A stretch of DNA of 64,000 nucleotides from NCBI GenBank assembly GCA_038380795.1, contig CM076267.1, forward strand, positions 7,795,501-7,859,500, written 5' to 3'. A program made the position numbers and the translations under genes. Position 1 is the first letter of the stretch; each line of letters begins with the position of its first letter. Origin of the DNA: Pyrocephalus nanus (lineage: Eukaryota; Chordata; Aves; Passeriformes; Tyrannidae). The notes below the pieces were generated by a model that was given only the letters and a program-made list of their open reading frames with translations, did not search any database and was not told where the DNA came from. Below, piece after piece: positions 26,311 through 38,530 of this stretch.

Positions 26311-27641
26311 CATCTATGACTGTGTAATGTATATTTAGGTCTCACACTTTTCACATGTCTTGCATTTGCCTGATGGCATCTGTGTCATTTACTCTGAATA
26401 ATTTCAGAGTAAAACAGACATGGGGAATATTGGAAAAAAAATAATTAATATGTTTTTCTAGGGGAATTCCCGTGCCACAGTAGGTGTGGGGGGAAAACCA
26501 AAAGGGCAGGTAAGGAGTGGTTCAGGTCTGATGAAAGGAGATTTAGGTTCAGCATCTTAATATAATAATGCTTTAAGTGGTCATCCTGACAGTCAGTGTT
26601 ACATTGGAGCTCTGAGGAAAAAGAAGCCCTGAACAGTGGCCATTGTTGAAAAGAGATGTGTGTAGGCAATCTACTGTCAACATGCTGACCCCGCATTGTC
26701 TTGATTGTTGTGATCATAAGCTTTGTAAAAAGGTCTTCCCATAAAAAATTCCATTTTCCACAAAATACTATTTCTATATTTTTTCCTTCTGTGGGAGATA
26801 CTTGGACAGTGAACATGTAACTAAGATAATGTTGTAGCAATTGTATTGTGTGATTTTTTTTTTCAAGGACAGGTAAAGGGTTAGTTCTAACATCTGAATT
26901 TAGATCAGTCTTACTGCAAAATCCATGCCAAGTTGTTATTGGGCAGAACTGTTAATATGTTCTCTTGCTGATGGGCAAAGGCCACTGTCTGCAGTTTATA
27001 CCCATGCCCTAAGGAGAGGAGCTGAATTAAATCTTATGCTGTGAGTCAGTAGCAGAACCAGATCCAGAACACAAGTTTTGTGTATTTATGTTTCTCATTT
27101 TGACACAGCTGCTGAAGCTTTTCCAAAGCTCTGAGATGCTTCTATAGTTAGTCCTATTGCAAATGTACCACTGAGATGATCTCTGCAATATAGAGTATTG
27201 TACTTTATGGGAAATTTTACTGCTGAGTGAACAGCAGTATTGTAGTAGAGTAGGAAAGGTTTTAAGAAATTAATTAAAAATAGGTCAAAACTCTATTAAA
27301 TGTGGAACTTCCTGTAAATCTCAAGCCCCATTGAAATACTGCCATATATGTGCAGGGCACACTGCACTTAAGGGAGGTTAGTCTTGGAGTAGTTTTGTGT
27401 CTCACAAAAGTAGGTTCTGAAGTACATTCCAAGGCCAGTTCAGAGAAAGGAATAATAACATAAAAACTATATTAGAAAAAAAAATTGAGGCAAATTCTAC
27501 TCTACGTTGGCATGAAATATTTAATGGGTATTTGTAACATAAGTGGAAATCTCAATTATACAAGAATTTTTGACAGGTGAAGCATGACAAGACCCCAGAA
27601 CTTATGCCCTTAAGAAACTTTTTTCTACAAAAACAGGATTT

Positions 27642-27656
27642 AAAAAAAAAAAAAAA
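27642..27656 (+). repeat. A15 homopolymer
   Basis: Fifteen adenines ending in GTTACAAG. No retrocopy is recognisable upstream. Confidence 0.9.
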
Positions 27657-28100
27657 GTTACAAGAATTGTTGCTACAGCAATTGGAAATCACAGCATAGA
27701 AGGACTAGCAAAGCAAATGTACTCACAGGTCTCTCTTCTATGATTTACAAGATTAAATACACTTGAGGAAAGCATAGTTTCCCAAACAGGAGATGAAATA
27801 GAGGAGGCTGTGTCTGATACTGAGCCTGTTTGTTTAATACCAAATGCTCATCTCTACCAGGGGTCTCCAAAGAGCTCTTAGGAGAAAAGCCCCTGTGGTC
27901 AGTGCATTTCTATTCCTTTGGGAAAGTTCTGCCAAGTTTACTTTGGTTTCACTTAGCGTGAGAGGTGTCACCAAAAAGTAAAATGTGATTTTAATGATTC
28001 AAAGCTTACTGAGGTTTCTATGTACCACCATTTCATCTGAGATATTAAAGTGTAAGTGTTCAATTGAACTTACCATGCAGTTTTAGAATGAACATGCAGT

Positions 28101-28128
28101 GGACCTGCCCAGGTGGACCTGCCCAGGT
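28101..28128 (+). repeat. Perfect two-copy 14-bp tandem repeat
   Basis: GGACCTGCCCAGGT is repeated twice without change, followed by CC. The unit is itself partly self-complementary (GGACCT/AGGTCC), so the array can also pair as an imperfect hairpin. Confidence 0.9.
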
Positions 28129-31100
28129 CCAGAGTTAGACACTTATGTACCTCAAACAGTGGCAATATCCTGGTTTGTGGATTCTGGTGGAGGTGGTGAC
28201 TTGCAGAAGTCATCAATGGGCTTAATGTGATGTGGGAAATTTTTCCTATTTCTCATTTCTGTTTCCTAAGCTACCTGTTTATTGCTTGTTATGGCTATAT
28301 TCTTCTGGAAGTGATCTCCTAAGAATACCAGGAGCAGTTTTCTTTTCAGGTTACAAAGGTGCAGATTGTAACTCTGGAACAAGTTCAGAAGCAACTTGAT
28401 GACATATTTTAACTTCCAACAAGTTTTTGTAATCATTAGTTAGTCAGCTAAAGACAGAAGAAGAGCATACCAGATTTAATTTAATATCTTGGTTGATGAA
28501 TTGAAAAATTCAGTAAAGGTTTTATATGAAACTGAGTTGTCTATTGTTTAAGGTTTGCATTTGTTTCTTATCAGAAAGTACCAAAGTTTCTTGTTGCTTA
28601 CTTTAGACACAGAGAAGTTAAACATATTTTTCTGTTTAGGCAAAAACTTGTCTTTTGTACAAACTGATGGATCTGCATAAAAAGTTGGAAATAAGATGTT
28701 TTTGTAGGTCTGCCACTGATGTGCTAAAGTTCAGTCTCTGAGTTAAGTTGTACTGCATAAGGCATGGCAAGAGCACAGCAAATAAATGCAACAAGCAATG
28801 GAGGAACAGCTGCTGGAGAAGATAGATGTTTTGCTGTAATGATGTTGCTAAGATTATTAATTTATTTAATAGAATTCAGAAAGGATTCATCTGTTAGCTG
28901 TCATGATTTTATCACTGGGAGTCTGCGGGTTGCCACAGGCTATGGGCATGCTGTTTGCCTGTTAACAACATCCAAGGGGGGTGAACTGACAAATAGCTTT
29001 GTTTATTGCCATTTGGTTTATAGTTCAGGATTCATTTGGAATGTCCCAGCCAACATTTGGTCCCACAGTTTCCTAATATTGCTGACACCAGCTGTAACAG
29101 CAGCCTTTCACTCCTGTAAAATCTTTCTTCCTTCTATGAGCTAGTTCCTGTAATTGGTTGAGTGGTTTTTTTGCTCCCTAGATTTTTACCTGCAGGCCAG
29201 TTATGACCTTGCTGTTCCAGCTGCAGCCTGCACACATCACAAAAACAACATGTTTTTAAATGTCTTACAGTTCATGTTTAAGACGAGACAATAGGTGGAT
29301 GAAAACAGCAGACATAGAGGCTGCAAAATTATGAGATTTTTTTTTTCTTAAATATTAGGGGAAGTTTATGGGATGCAATGGTTTTGTTCATTGCTACTTT
29401 GCTGTTATTTTGGGGTTTGGTATTTTTGTTAGTCTTTCAATGCCTTGTAGTAAAGTGAACTTTTCCCAATGTAGAGATCTTAAAGTGTGCTGTTATCACT
29501 TGGAATCAGAGAGGTAATGAAGGTCACAGTGATTTATCCAGATACATGTACTGATGGCATCCATATAACCTCAGTCACCAGCAGTTATTGACTGTAATCC
29601 AGGGCTGTAATTCAAGTGCTCTGATTGAGTCTGAGGGGTGATAATGCTCGTTCTCATTATTACAGAGAAAAAATACCAGCAAGTGACCATGCAGTTGTGA
29701 TTTCCTCATCATCAGAAAACTGTGTGAGCCAACACTCTGATTTGATTTCTGAGAAGCTGATGAAAAGAATTTTTTATTATTTGTCTCTCTATTTCTTGTT
29801 CTATATATATCTAAATAGAGGAGACTTGCAAGTCCATCCTTTACCTATCCTATCAGAAATTCGACACACTTTGAGAAAATAATTTAATTTAAGTTGTTTT
29901 TTTAAATTTTCATAGGAGGAATGGAAATAAGAGCAATTCAAGCCTATAATTTGGATCAACTTGTTGCAACTGAGGCAGATAACACAACTGAATTCTCTCT
30001 GTGCTTGTTGAAATGTGATACAGTGGTACGTGGAACTAAAGAAAAGCCACAGGTTACAGGAATTACATATACGTTAACACTTAGCAAATTAAGGAAGTTT
30101 AGAAAGTTGATGAAAGGAAAACTGAGAAGGTGGGAGTGCTGAAAACAAACCAAACCCAACAGCTTCACATTTGGAAAAAGAAATGTTTTAGAGAGTGTTT
30201 CTAAATCTCATTTCTCTGTCTTTACGAGGTTCAAACACACCATCATCAGCCCCAAGACCAGGCTGAATGACATGAGCTGTGTAAGCTGAGTTGTTATTGG
30301 GCTGCTCTGCTTTTGTCCTTGTCATTGCTCACCTGGTCTTCCATCTTCCCATCTTTCCTGCCAAGCAAATAGCACAAAACCACGACAAAGGAACTTATTA
30401 CTTTTCTGGCTTACATATTGCAAACAAGTGAAAGGAATGTTGCAGAATTTTAAAAGTGCTGTGAAGGGACAAGTGCTGTGTCAGCTTGAAAAATGGATGC
30501 ACCCACAAAAATTAATCAGAACTCTTATTAGGTTTAATTAAAAAGAACCTCTTATCACTGTGTCTTGAGCAGGGTAACAGGATCTGTCAGTCCTTCCCTA
30601 AAACTCATCTAAGGTGTTTGGCAAGTCAGATAGTCCTGTCCCAGAACAATCAGATGAAATGATTGGGGGGGAAAAAAACACATTGATTAACACAGTAAGA
30701 AAAATACACATATTTGGACATAAATGTATTTTAGAGGATTTTCCATAACATACTCCCTTTAAGTCAATAGCCTTATCTTTTTATGTATATACATAAACAC
30801 ACAAAAATATGGATCCATATTTTACTATTGTATCTTTTCCTGTGAAAGAGCATTCTGTACCAGTGAGGTGAATGCAGTCAGCTCTACATGTAGATTTCTG
30901 GTGATGCACCTCAGGCCTGACCTGTGCCATATTTCTTGTTGCAATCCAAGCTGAGTCTTTCCGAACAAGATTGTATTTTGTAATTTATTCAGTACAATAA
31001 ATTAAATATTTTGATTAATTAAATCTTACTCTGAATGAAAACATCAGCGATGTTCAGGTCCTGTGTTTCCATTTGGGCTGGTTTCTGCTTGTGATGCTAC

Positions 31101-33112
31101 AGGGGCAGTTTGCTCTTTTTCTGGACAGAGGATAGAGGAGAAAGCATGACTGGATACTTAATAAGAGATTAGGGATGGAGAGAGGAAAAATTTATACCAT
31201 CAAACCAGGGCAGCATTTCTATAATTCTATTTGTTAGTTGTGTTGCCTTCAAAATCTGTACCATGATTAACAAGATGATATAATCTAAAGAAAGATTTTC
31301 TGAATGATGAAGGAAGAAGACACATCTGCATAAATTTAATCTATAATGTAATACAGCAAAACCTAATTTAAGTGTTAATCATGTTTTTGTATTATTTCTA
31401 AAATTTTGTCTGGGACAAAATAAAGAATATTGTCTCATTAAGAAGTGTGGTAGTATTACTGTGACAGTAATCACATTTTCATTCTATTTTCATAACCAAA
31501 GCTTCAAAGCAGCTTGAGAAATATTCATTACTGATTCAGGCTTGAACATGCAAGTGAATAGCTGTATCAGTACTGTCAGATATAATTTCAGCAACACTAT
31601 CAAGCACAAGAGAAATTTAGCTAACTACAGGATAAAAACAATGGACTTCTGGATAAGATTAATGCAAATGATTCTTTAGAAGAAAACAAGCATTTTAGAA
31701 ACAACAAAACAAAACAAATGGCAAGGTTTTATTGAAGTAGTAAAGACTGCTGTTTTATTGTTTGCTGTTGGTACATTATTTCCTTAAGGAATGTAGTGTC
31801 CTGGATTTTAAAGATGTATTTTTATGTCTATTTTTGTTCTAGAGGGAAACAAAGAAAAGCAAACAAAAATTCTGTAATTTGGTTGCATCTTTTATATTTA
31901 ACATCAGGTGTGGATTCTACATTTCTGTCATTCCTTTGGAACTTTTTTTCATCAGGTGACAAGTCTGAGCTCCTTTAAAACCTTTGCCTACAGTAGAAGG
32001 TTCTCAGTGAGAGGCTTTTTGCATTGCTCCCACTTTCCCCTGTGCCTTTTTATACCTGAACTTCACACTCCCCAATATTTTTGTTTTCCTGGTTCTGTGC
32101 TTTTGGCTTGATAAATAAGCAATAATCCTCTGTATTGATTTTGCATCTTGTCTGTGTTTATTTAAGGTTTTCTTCATATATTCCTGATATACTTATGTTT
32201 CTAACTTTTATTCAGAATTGTATATGTAAAATGCAAACTTGTTGCAAAATGTGTAACTATGGCAAATAGAACTTTGAAAAAAAATTGATTAGAGAAGAAT
32301 TTTTTGTTAAAAATGGAAATTTATTGGTGCTTTGTGGCTACGCAATAGCTCAGATTACAATTACTAGGACTAAAACAATCTCCTTGGTTCTGAGCTGTAT
32401 TGGAAAGTAATCCTAATTCCTTTTAAATAGGAAAGACCATTGCACATGAGCTCTGGAAACTCAGACCTGTTTCTAATGACTCAGTGTCAGCTTGTTTATA
32501 ATATCTGGTTTCTTTTTCTTTGGCTTATGATTTTGTCTTGAATGCAACAGAACATGATCATTACCAAGTTTTGTTATTTTTGGCTATGTAATAAGCGATT
32601 TGAAAGTAATTTATTTTATTTTGATCCACTTTTGTTGATTTAAGTGACCTTATCCACATTCCCCTCATCATGCTTGTTGGTCTGATAGCATCAGCAGTTA
32701 GGTGATGAGCACTTGGTTAAACACATGACAAAATCTACCTGTTAATTAAAGAAAAAAAGGAATAAACTAACTCTCCAGCTATAAAAATCCATTTTAATCC
32801 ATTAGTAAAGGTCAGACTTCAAAAGGGTTAGAGGCTTTGCCAATTCAGGATATGTGATGCTCCAGGATGCCCCAGCTCTGTGGTGCACTGTGTGGCAGAG
32901 ATGCAGAAGGACACAAAACTTAAATTTGAGAGCCAAAATGCAGGGGTGACCATGGTCCACTGTGACAAGCTGGGGGAGGAAACAACCCCTTGGGAGGGGA
33001 GAACTTGCTAATAGAATAGAGTGAGATGTGCTGATGATGAACAGCTTGATTTGGCTCAGGCACCTGGAAAGGTCAAAGGAGTTTGTTTTTCCTTTTACAG
33101 TATCACCAATGG

Positions 33113-33131
33113 TTTTTTTTTTTTTTTTTTT
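33113..33131 (+). repeat. T19 homopolymer
   Basis: Nineteen thymines following GG. It is ordinary low-complexity DNA. Confidence 0.9.
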
Positions 33132-33208
33132 GGCTGATTTTCCTTCATTAACTCAGGAAGAGGAATTAGTCTACTAAAATTAGAAATAAAATTTAAAAAT
33201 TATCTGGT

Positions 33209-33230
33209 GCTGTGCAGTTGCTGTGCAGTG
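33209..33230 (+). repeat. Two-copy 11-bp tandem repeat
   Basis: GCTGTGCAGTT is followed by GCTGTGCAGTG. It is a small local duplication. Confidence 0.8.
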
Positions 33231-35307
33231 AGAAAGAAGGAAAGTAGGAAATGAGTATATTCTTTTAAATTATATATTCAAAGGGAACACAAGAGGGAAG
33301 GCAAAATTAATCCCCACCATGGAGTTCTCCTCTACCTATTCAGGGTTGCATAATTGTAGTTAGACAAATCTAATACTAAAAATTATGGTGATGTAAAACT
33401 ATGATTTAAATAATATTTGCTTCCTGAATCTATGATGAGGAAGGTGGGAAGTAAAGTGGGAACGACACCACTATAGGAGCTCATTTTGCACAGGATGCAT
33501 CCTGAAGTGTCCTGCCATTTTGGCACATTGTTCCACCTTTTCAGGGATGTTTTTTTTCTCATGGTAGACTTTAACCTTAGATTACAGGGTTAGAATTCTT
33601 TCAACTACTTGAGAGGAGGAAAACCAGTAAGTTTGTCCTATTTGTTTTCTGATGGAGTCACTGAATAAATGAATTGGAATTTGCAGTGGTATATTTTTAA
33701 AATCTGCTACTAAATTTACCTTCTTAAAAGGTAGTTCAGAAAATTTGTTGTGATTTCAAACTGAATCCTTTTCCTGATGTTGTTCTAAGTAAAGCTTTGC
33801 TGTTGTTTCAGTTGTCTGCAGGATGTAACTAATGTACAACACTGGGAACACAAATGAGAGGAGTAATATTTTCTAAATCATATTCATTGCTGTCAAAGAT
33901 CATCATGATTAGTGTAACTATACCCATTTCTGTAAATCTATGCTAAAATGACAGCTCTGATTTATGAACTCTGGGGTCATCCATACTTTGCTTTGGAATG
34001 TCATCATTTTTAGGAATTTTGGCTTTAAAACACAGCACTGTGAGATGTCCTGATTGCAACCTTGTTCAGCAAAGAGCAATTGCAGCACATTCCTGCTTTG
34101 TGGTTTGCAGTTGTCACCAGGGTTTGATGCGATGTGTCATTAGCAGCTGATTGTGCAGCCTGAAGGCCTGGTGGTCTTCCAACAGACCATGCACAAATTT
34201 CCTGTGACACTCCATTTCTCTGCTGGTTTTCCTCTGGGATCTCACTCTTTTGTGGGCTCTGGTTTTAAGTTTTTTTCCTCCGTAATTCTTAATGATAGTT
34301 ATAGCAAATAGGACAACAAACTTGTGACATTTGTACTTGTTACAGAAGAAGGGGTTGAAGATTTATAACTGAGTATTTAAGCATATCTACTGATTTGGAA
34401 TTTAGAACTGCTAATAGACTTTGTCCTTTAAATCAATTCATGGTGACTGCAATTTCACTTCTATTACAAATATTTAAAGGAGTCAAATAAAACAGGTGGA
34501 GTGGGAAGCAGACATAGATGTGGGCTTAGCAAAACCCAGTCTCGATGTACTGAGGATTTCCCAAATCATATGACTGCTTTCTTTTTAGCTGTTCATGAAA
34601 GCAAAATTGTCCTGTGCCCTGGACTGAAAGAGATATCACAGCAATGAAATATAAGAAGCAGTTCTAAGCAGTTTTGTGAAGGAGTGACCCTGAATAAATT
34701 ACCCTACATAGGGATTGTGCTTAGAAGGGTATGAAAAAATGTGAGGAAGGCTATGAGTTAAAATTTTTTAGGGTAGGGGTTTTTTTGTATTAAAAGCTTC
34801 ACTTTGTATTAAAATACTTTACTTTGGCACCAGCTTGTTTTTCAGATAGTTCTTCCTAAATTGTATTAAGTAGCAGACTGTGTGAAGCAGCAGTTTCTGT
34901 GTAACATTCTCCATCTGTCAGAGGTTGCTGGTGGTCTCACACAAACTTCTGTGTCACATTTTACATTACTTCCCAACTCATTACTATTACATAAAATAAG
35001 TTCTTTCCCAAGATTTAAGTTCTGTGGAAGTTACTGCGTCTGTTGCTCATGAACGCTGTATCTCTGATATTCAAGTGCTGTATATCAGCACGACTGGGAA
35101 GTATGAAATAAATGAGAGCCTATATTCGCTTGCAGATGCACTGCAGCTCTCAGGGATGTGTTGCTTTCCACTGGTGTAGGAGATAATGAAAAATCTTTAA
35201 TTTTGGAATAGGACTTGGATTGTGTGTCTTCTAAAAATAGAATAATTGAGATCTTATTTCTTTGGATCTTCAGATATTTTTGCTTCTTTTTAAATTCTCT
35301 CTTCAAG

Positions 35308-35485
35308 AGAGGCCAGACCCGCTGGGCACCTCTGCGGTGCTTCCGTGCTCTCCTGCAGGCTCTGCACGGCTCCTGCTGTGCCTGCACACGGGTGGGTGGG
35401 AAGGACAAACCTGCTCCTGCTTGTCTGTGCTGCTGCCACGGGGTCAGTGCTCTGCCCTGCTGGCCACGGGCACTGCATGGATTGC
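35308..35485. other. Compact GC-rich island with seven CpGs
   Basis: About 180 bp of clearly G+C-rich sequence inside AT-rich surroundings, with seven CpG dinucleotides between 35316 and 35468. Open frames overlap it on both strands: plus frames of 91 and 81 codons and a minus frame of 154 codons (35085-35549), the longest in the window. The peptides are Ala/Arg/Gln/Cys-rich where they cross the island and show no domain I recognise. Lack of stops in G+C-rich DNA explains the open frames, so I do not call a gene. A lone exon, a small CpG-rich regulatory element or a GC-rich repeat remain possible. Confidence 0.55.
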
Positions 35486-35630
35486 AATAATAAATGCTGT
35501 AGGTTAGGCTAGATGTATGCATGCCTCCATTTCTGAACCAATGACTCACATCTTACTCCCTTATTTTATTAGTGTTGCCTTCCCTGGATCTAAAAATACA
35601 GCCAGCTCTGAGCTTGTGAACTTCATTCTA

Positions 35631-35655
35631 TTTTTTTTTTTTTTTTTTTTTTTTT
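35631..35655 (+). repeat. T25 homopolymer
   Basis: Twenty-five thymines, about 145 bp after the GC-rich island. Read on the minus strand it is an A25 run that comes before the island. It therefore does not sit where a poly(A) tail would follow a minus-strand retrocopy of the island. Confidence 0.92.
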
Positions 35656-38328
35656 GGTCTTTCTAAATTTAGTTTGCTCACCTCAGTTCTCTGAGTCTGT
35701 GTTATGCCATTTCTGTACTCAGACTGCAACAATGCTTTTCTATGTCTGCTACTTACTGAGCACTTTTGTTTTTAAGCTGACCTCTAGCCAGGAACAGATC
35801 CTACTTCACTCCTCAACATTATTTAAACATTTTAGGAAAGAATGAAAATCATTTTGCCTCCTGATTCTTCTGCCAAATCTTGCTACTGCCAGTTACTCCT
35901 GAGTTTTCCTATTCTTAATTCCTTTCCTTTCCTTAAAGCTTCAGCATTCATGTTGTTTCCCAGAATTATATTTTAAGGAGGTATAAGAAATGATGGCTGA
36001 CTGGGGGTAACTTGCACTTCCAGGGCTTACTGGGAAGCGTTTGCAGAGCAATGTTGTTCTGGCTGTTAGATTTTTCCAAGGACAGCCCTGATTTACTTGT
36101 GTTTAACCTGTGATTTTTAAGGACTTTATCTGCAACATATTTTACAATCAATCTTTACAATTTGTCTGGTTGTAAGAGAAGAAGAAAATATTAAATAAGA
36201 CTAAGTAAGACCTTGGTTAAGAATTGAAAAGAAATGGTTAGAACTGCAAAACATCAAACCCAAGTGAATTCTGATCTATCTGTCCATTTTAACTATGCAG
36301 GAAGACAGAGGAATGGTTGGTATGTGTGTATATATATCTATGAATATATGTATGAGTTTCTAATACATTTGTCACTAGTTATGAAAACCAAACACTGCTC
36401 AAAAGGAAGCAGACATTTAATAAATGAGGAAAGATGAGACTAACATGGGTTGAAAATAGCTGTATGAAAAGATTGCATAAAAAAAAGGCACTGATGATTC
36501 TGGAGTAATGAGAACCTTGGTAATGTTGAGAAAACTGAGAAGTGTGTATATTTGCATGTAAAAATAACAGCAAAAATGATGAAAATATGTCAGTGATGCA
36601 AAATAGAAACTCACCTAGTTATGCCATTGATTTTTTTTTTCAATTTTGTTTTTAAAATTGAGAGGTGTTTAATGCTTAAATATTCCATTAAATGACCAGA
36701 AAAACCCCCAAATAGTGGAACTATCAGAGCTATCTAGAAAGGAGTCAGTCTATTGCCTAGTAATATCCTGTGTTGAATATTAAAATAGTGAAATGAATGT
36801 CAGAAAATGAGGTCTTGACTATTGTAGGACAAATATATAAATGAGGAACAAACAGTTTGAGTGCAGCGATTTGAGCTCCCATGTCAAATAACATAGTGCT
36901 GGCCAGTTCAACAGCTACCTTGGCTAGTGTAGCTGTTACTGGCTATGCTAACATAATTATTTCATGTAAGCCAGTGAAATGAATACTTATATCAGCTCCT
37001 TGCATTTTCTCAGCCTCCTCCTGTCATTTAAAGCTAATCAAGGCACCAGCGTCACATGGTGTAGTTGAGTTCCAGAACTGATAGAAGAAGGCTTGGGTGA
37101 CCTAAATATGCCTAGTATTCCAAAATTTTATATTTCCATTAAAAGTTGTTTTCTCTCTGTGGTTGAGCAATATAGAGATGTCTCTAATCAGTGTTCCTCC
37201 ATCTTGTCCTGAATGATGTATAGATACTATCTGGGAAGTAACTACCCTTGTGGTTTCACTCCCTCCCTGCACTTCTATTTCTGAGACCTCCAGTTCGCTT
37301 CTCCCAATATCACTTGTTCAAATATGACATTTGGCTGCTATCTCCAGAGCCCAGCTTTCACATTTACACAGAGTTTAGTGTGAAGGACTAAGCCAAGGCT
37401 CATATCATTCTGATTTTGTGCTTATCAGCACAGTCCATCCCTTTTCCATGAATGTAAACTGTTGCGGATGTCTGGTACACACCGAAACAATCAGGGCACT
37501 TTTATCTGCTTGCTTTATACATTTTCTGATAAACACACAGGATTTGTCACTTTGTTATTGTAACTAATTATACTGCATTTATATTAAAAAGCACAGTCAT
37601 GCATTAGAGATTGAATGCTGCATTGCATTTCCAATTAAATTATGCTGTTTCTTCAGCATCAGGAATCTTCTGTTTCCTCAGATTTACTGGTGAACTTATT
37701 CCCCTTCTGATTTTATCTGATTATTCCGTTATGACTAATGCTTTTATCATAACTTTACTGTTAGTCAACTTTCTGACATCTCGTTCTCTGGCTTTTCTTT
37801 TTAAAGTCAGTAACTTCAGTTCTAGTTACAGCAATAAATGCAGCACAAAATTTGCCCTTGTTAAGTGCACAGGTAGGCAGCTTAGAATTTCGACTAAACT
37901 GTCCAGTTTTGGTTTCAAATGTTATGCTCTTCAGACTGTTTCATAACAAAAGTACAAAATTTTCCCAGCTGCTGTTGCCACAATGACCTTAATGTTCATT
38001 ATTGATGTAATAATTATTGACTTCTCTGAGATGCAGGTTAAATGCTGTAAACAGGAGAATATATGGGCCAATATTAGCAGTGACACATGTTTATAGCATT
38101 GATTTTACATCTCCTCAGCCCAGCTTGCAATATATTTGTTTGCAGAGTAGTTAACCTGGCAAGGCGTATTTCTTTTTGGCCATAACGTTGAGACAAAATG
38201 TTAGTGGGAAACTCAGTGAAAAGCCTCTCCTTTTAGCTGACTTCCCTACATAATTTCCCTCCTTTCCTTTCTAATCTGCAGTCTGTTTCTTTTACTGCCT
38301 ACTCCTTCCCTGCTGACTCTGTACAGGC

Positions 38329-38392
38329 ACACTGGAATAGACTAATGGCCCATCAAATCTATTATCCATCTCCAGTGGTGACCTGTACCTGG
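38329..38392. mobile_element. Possible old sauropsid interspersed-repeat fragment
   Basis: The words CACTGGAATAGACTAATGG, CCCATCAAATCTATTATCC and TCTCCAGTGGTGACCTGTACCTGG resemble a dispersed repeat common in turtles, crocodilians and birds, whose usual form is TACTGGATCAGACCAATGG, CCATCTAGTCCAGTATCC and GTCTCCGACAGTGGCCAGTACC. I do not recall its family name with confidence (it may be CR1-related), so orientation is left open. The fragment is short and diverged. Confidence 0.5.
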
Positions 38393-38494
38393 GATCTTGT
38401 GTACTTTGTGATAATGTTGGTTTGAGTTTGGCCTTGATGCTTGCCCAAGAAGTGTCTTGTTACAGAAATGCATTAAGACGCCTTAGTTTCAGTT

Positions 38495-38530
38495 AAGAAA
38501 AAGAAAAGAAAGGAAAAAAAAAAAGAAAGG
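38495..38530 (+). repeat. A-rich purine tract
   Basis: AAGAAAAAGAAAAGAAAGG-type run with a long A stretch. Every base is A or G over about 36 bp. It is low-complexity DNA. Confidence 0.85.

Larger units (their letters stand above)
24076..35307. other. Gene-free sequence with scattered short repeats
   Basis: Apart from the short repeats and the CR1 tail listed separately, nothing is recognised. Open frames at 26445-26840 (minus, 131 codons) and 28764-29144 (plus, 126 codons) are the longest here. Neither shows a domain, a start context or flanking splice sites that would support a gene. Sequence at 32820-33090 is slightly richer in G+C but unfamiliar. Confidence 0.6.

Noticed and set aside
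26445..26840. 131-codon minus-strand open frame
   Set aside because: No domain, low-complexity Leu/Ser/His-rich composition, and no splice or promoter context. Its length is not surprising in 64 kb.
28764..29144. 126-codon plus-strand open frame with hydrophobic segments
   Set aside because: It looks loosely membrane-like, but the hydrophobicity comes from T-rich codons. No family resemblance and no supporting signals.
35085..35549. 154-codon minus-strand open frame
   Set aside because: It is the longest frame in the window but has no recognisable domain. It crosses the GC-rich island, where stops are rare, and plus-strand frames overlap it equally well.
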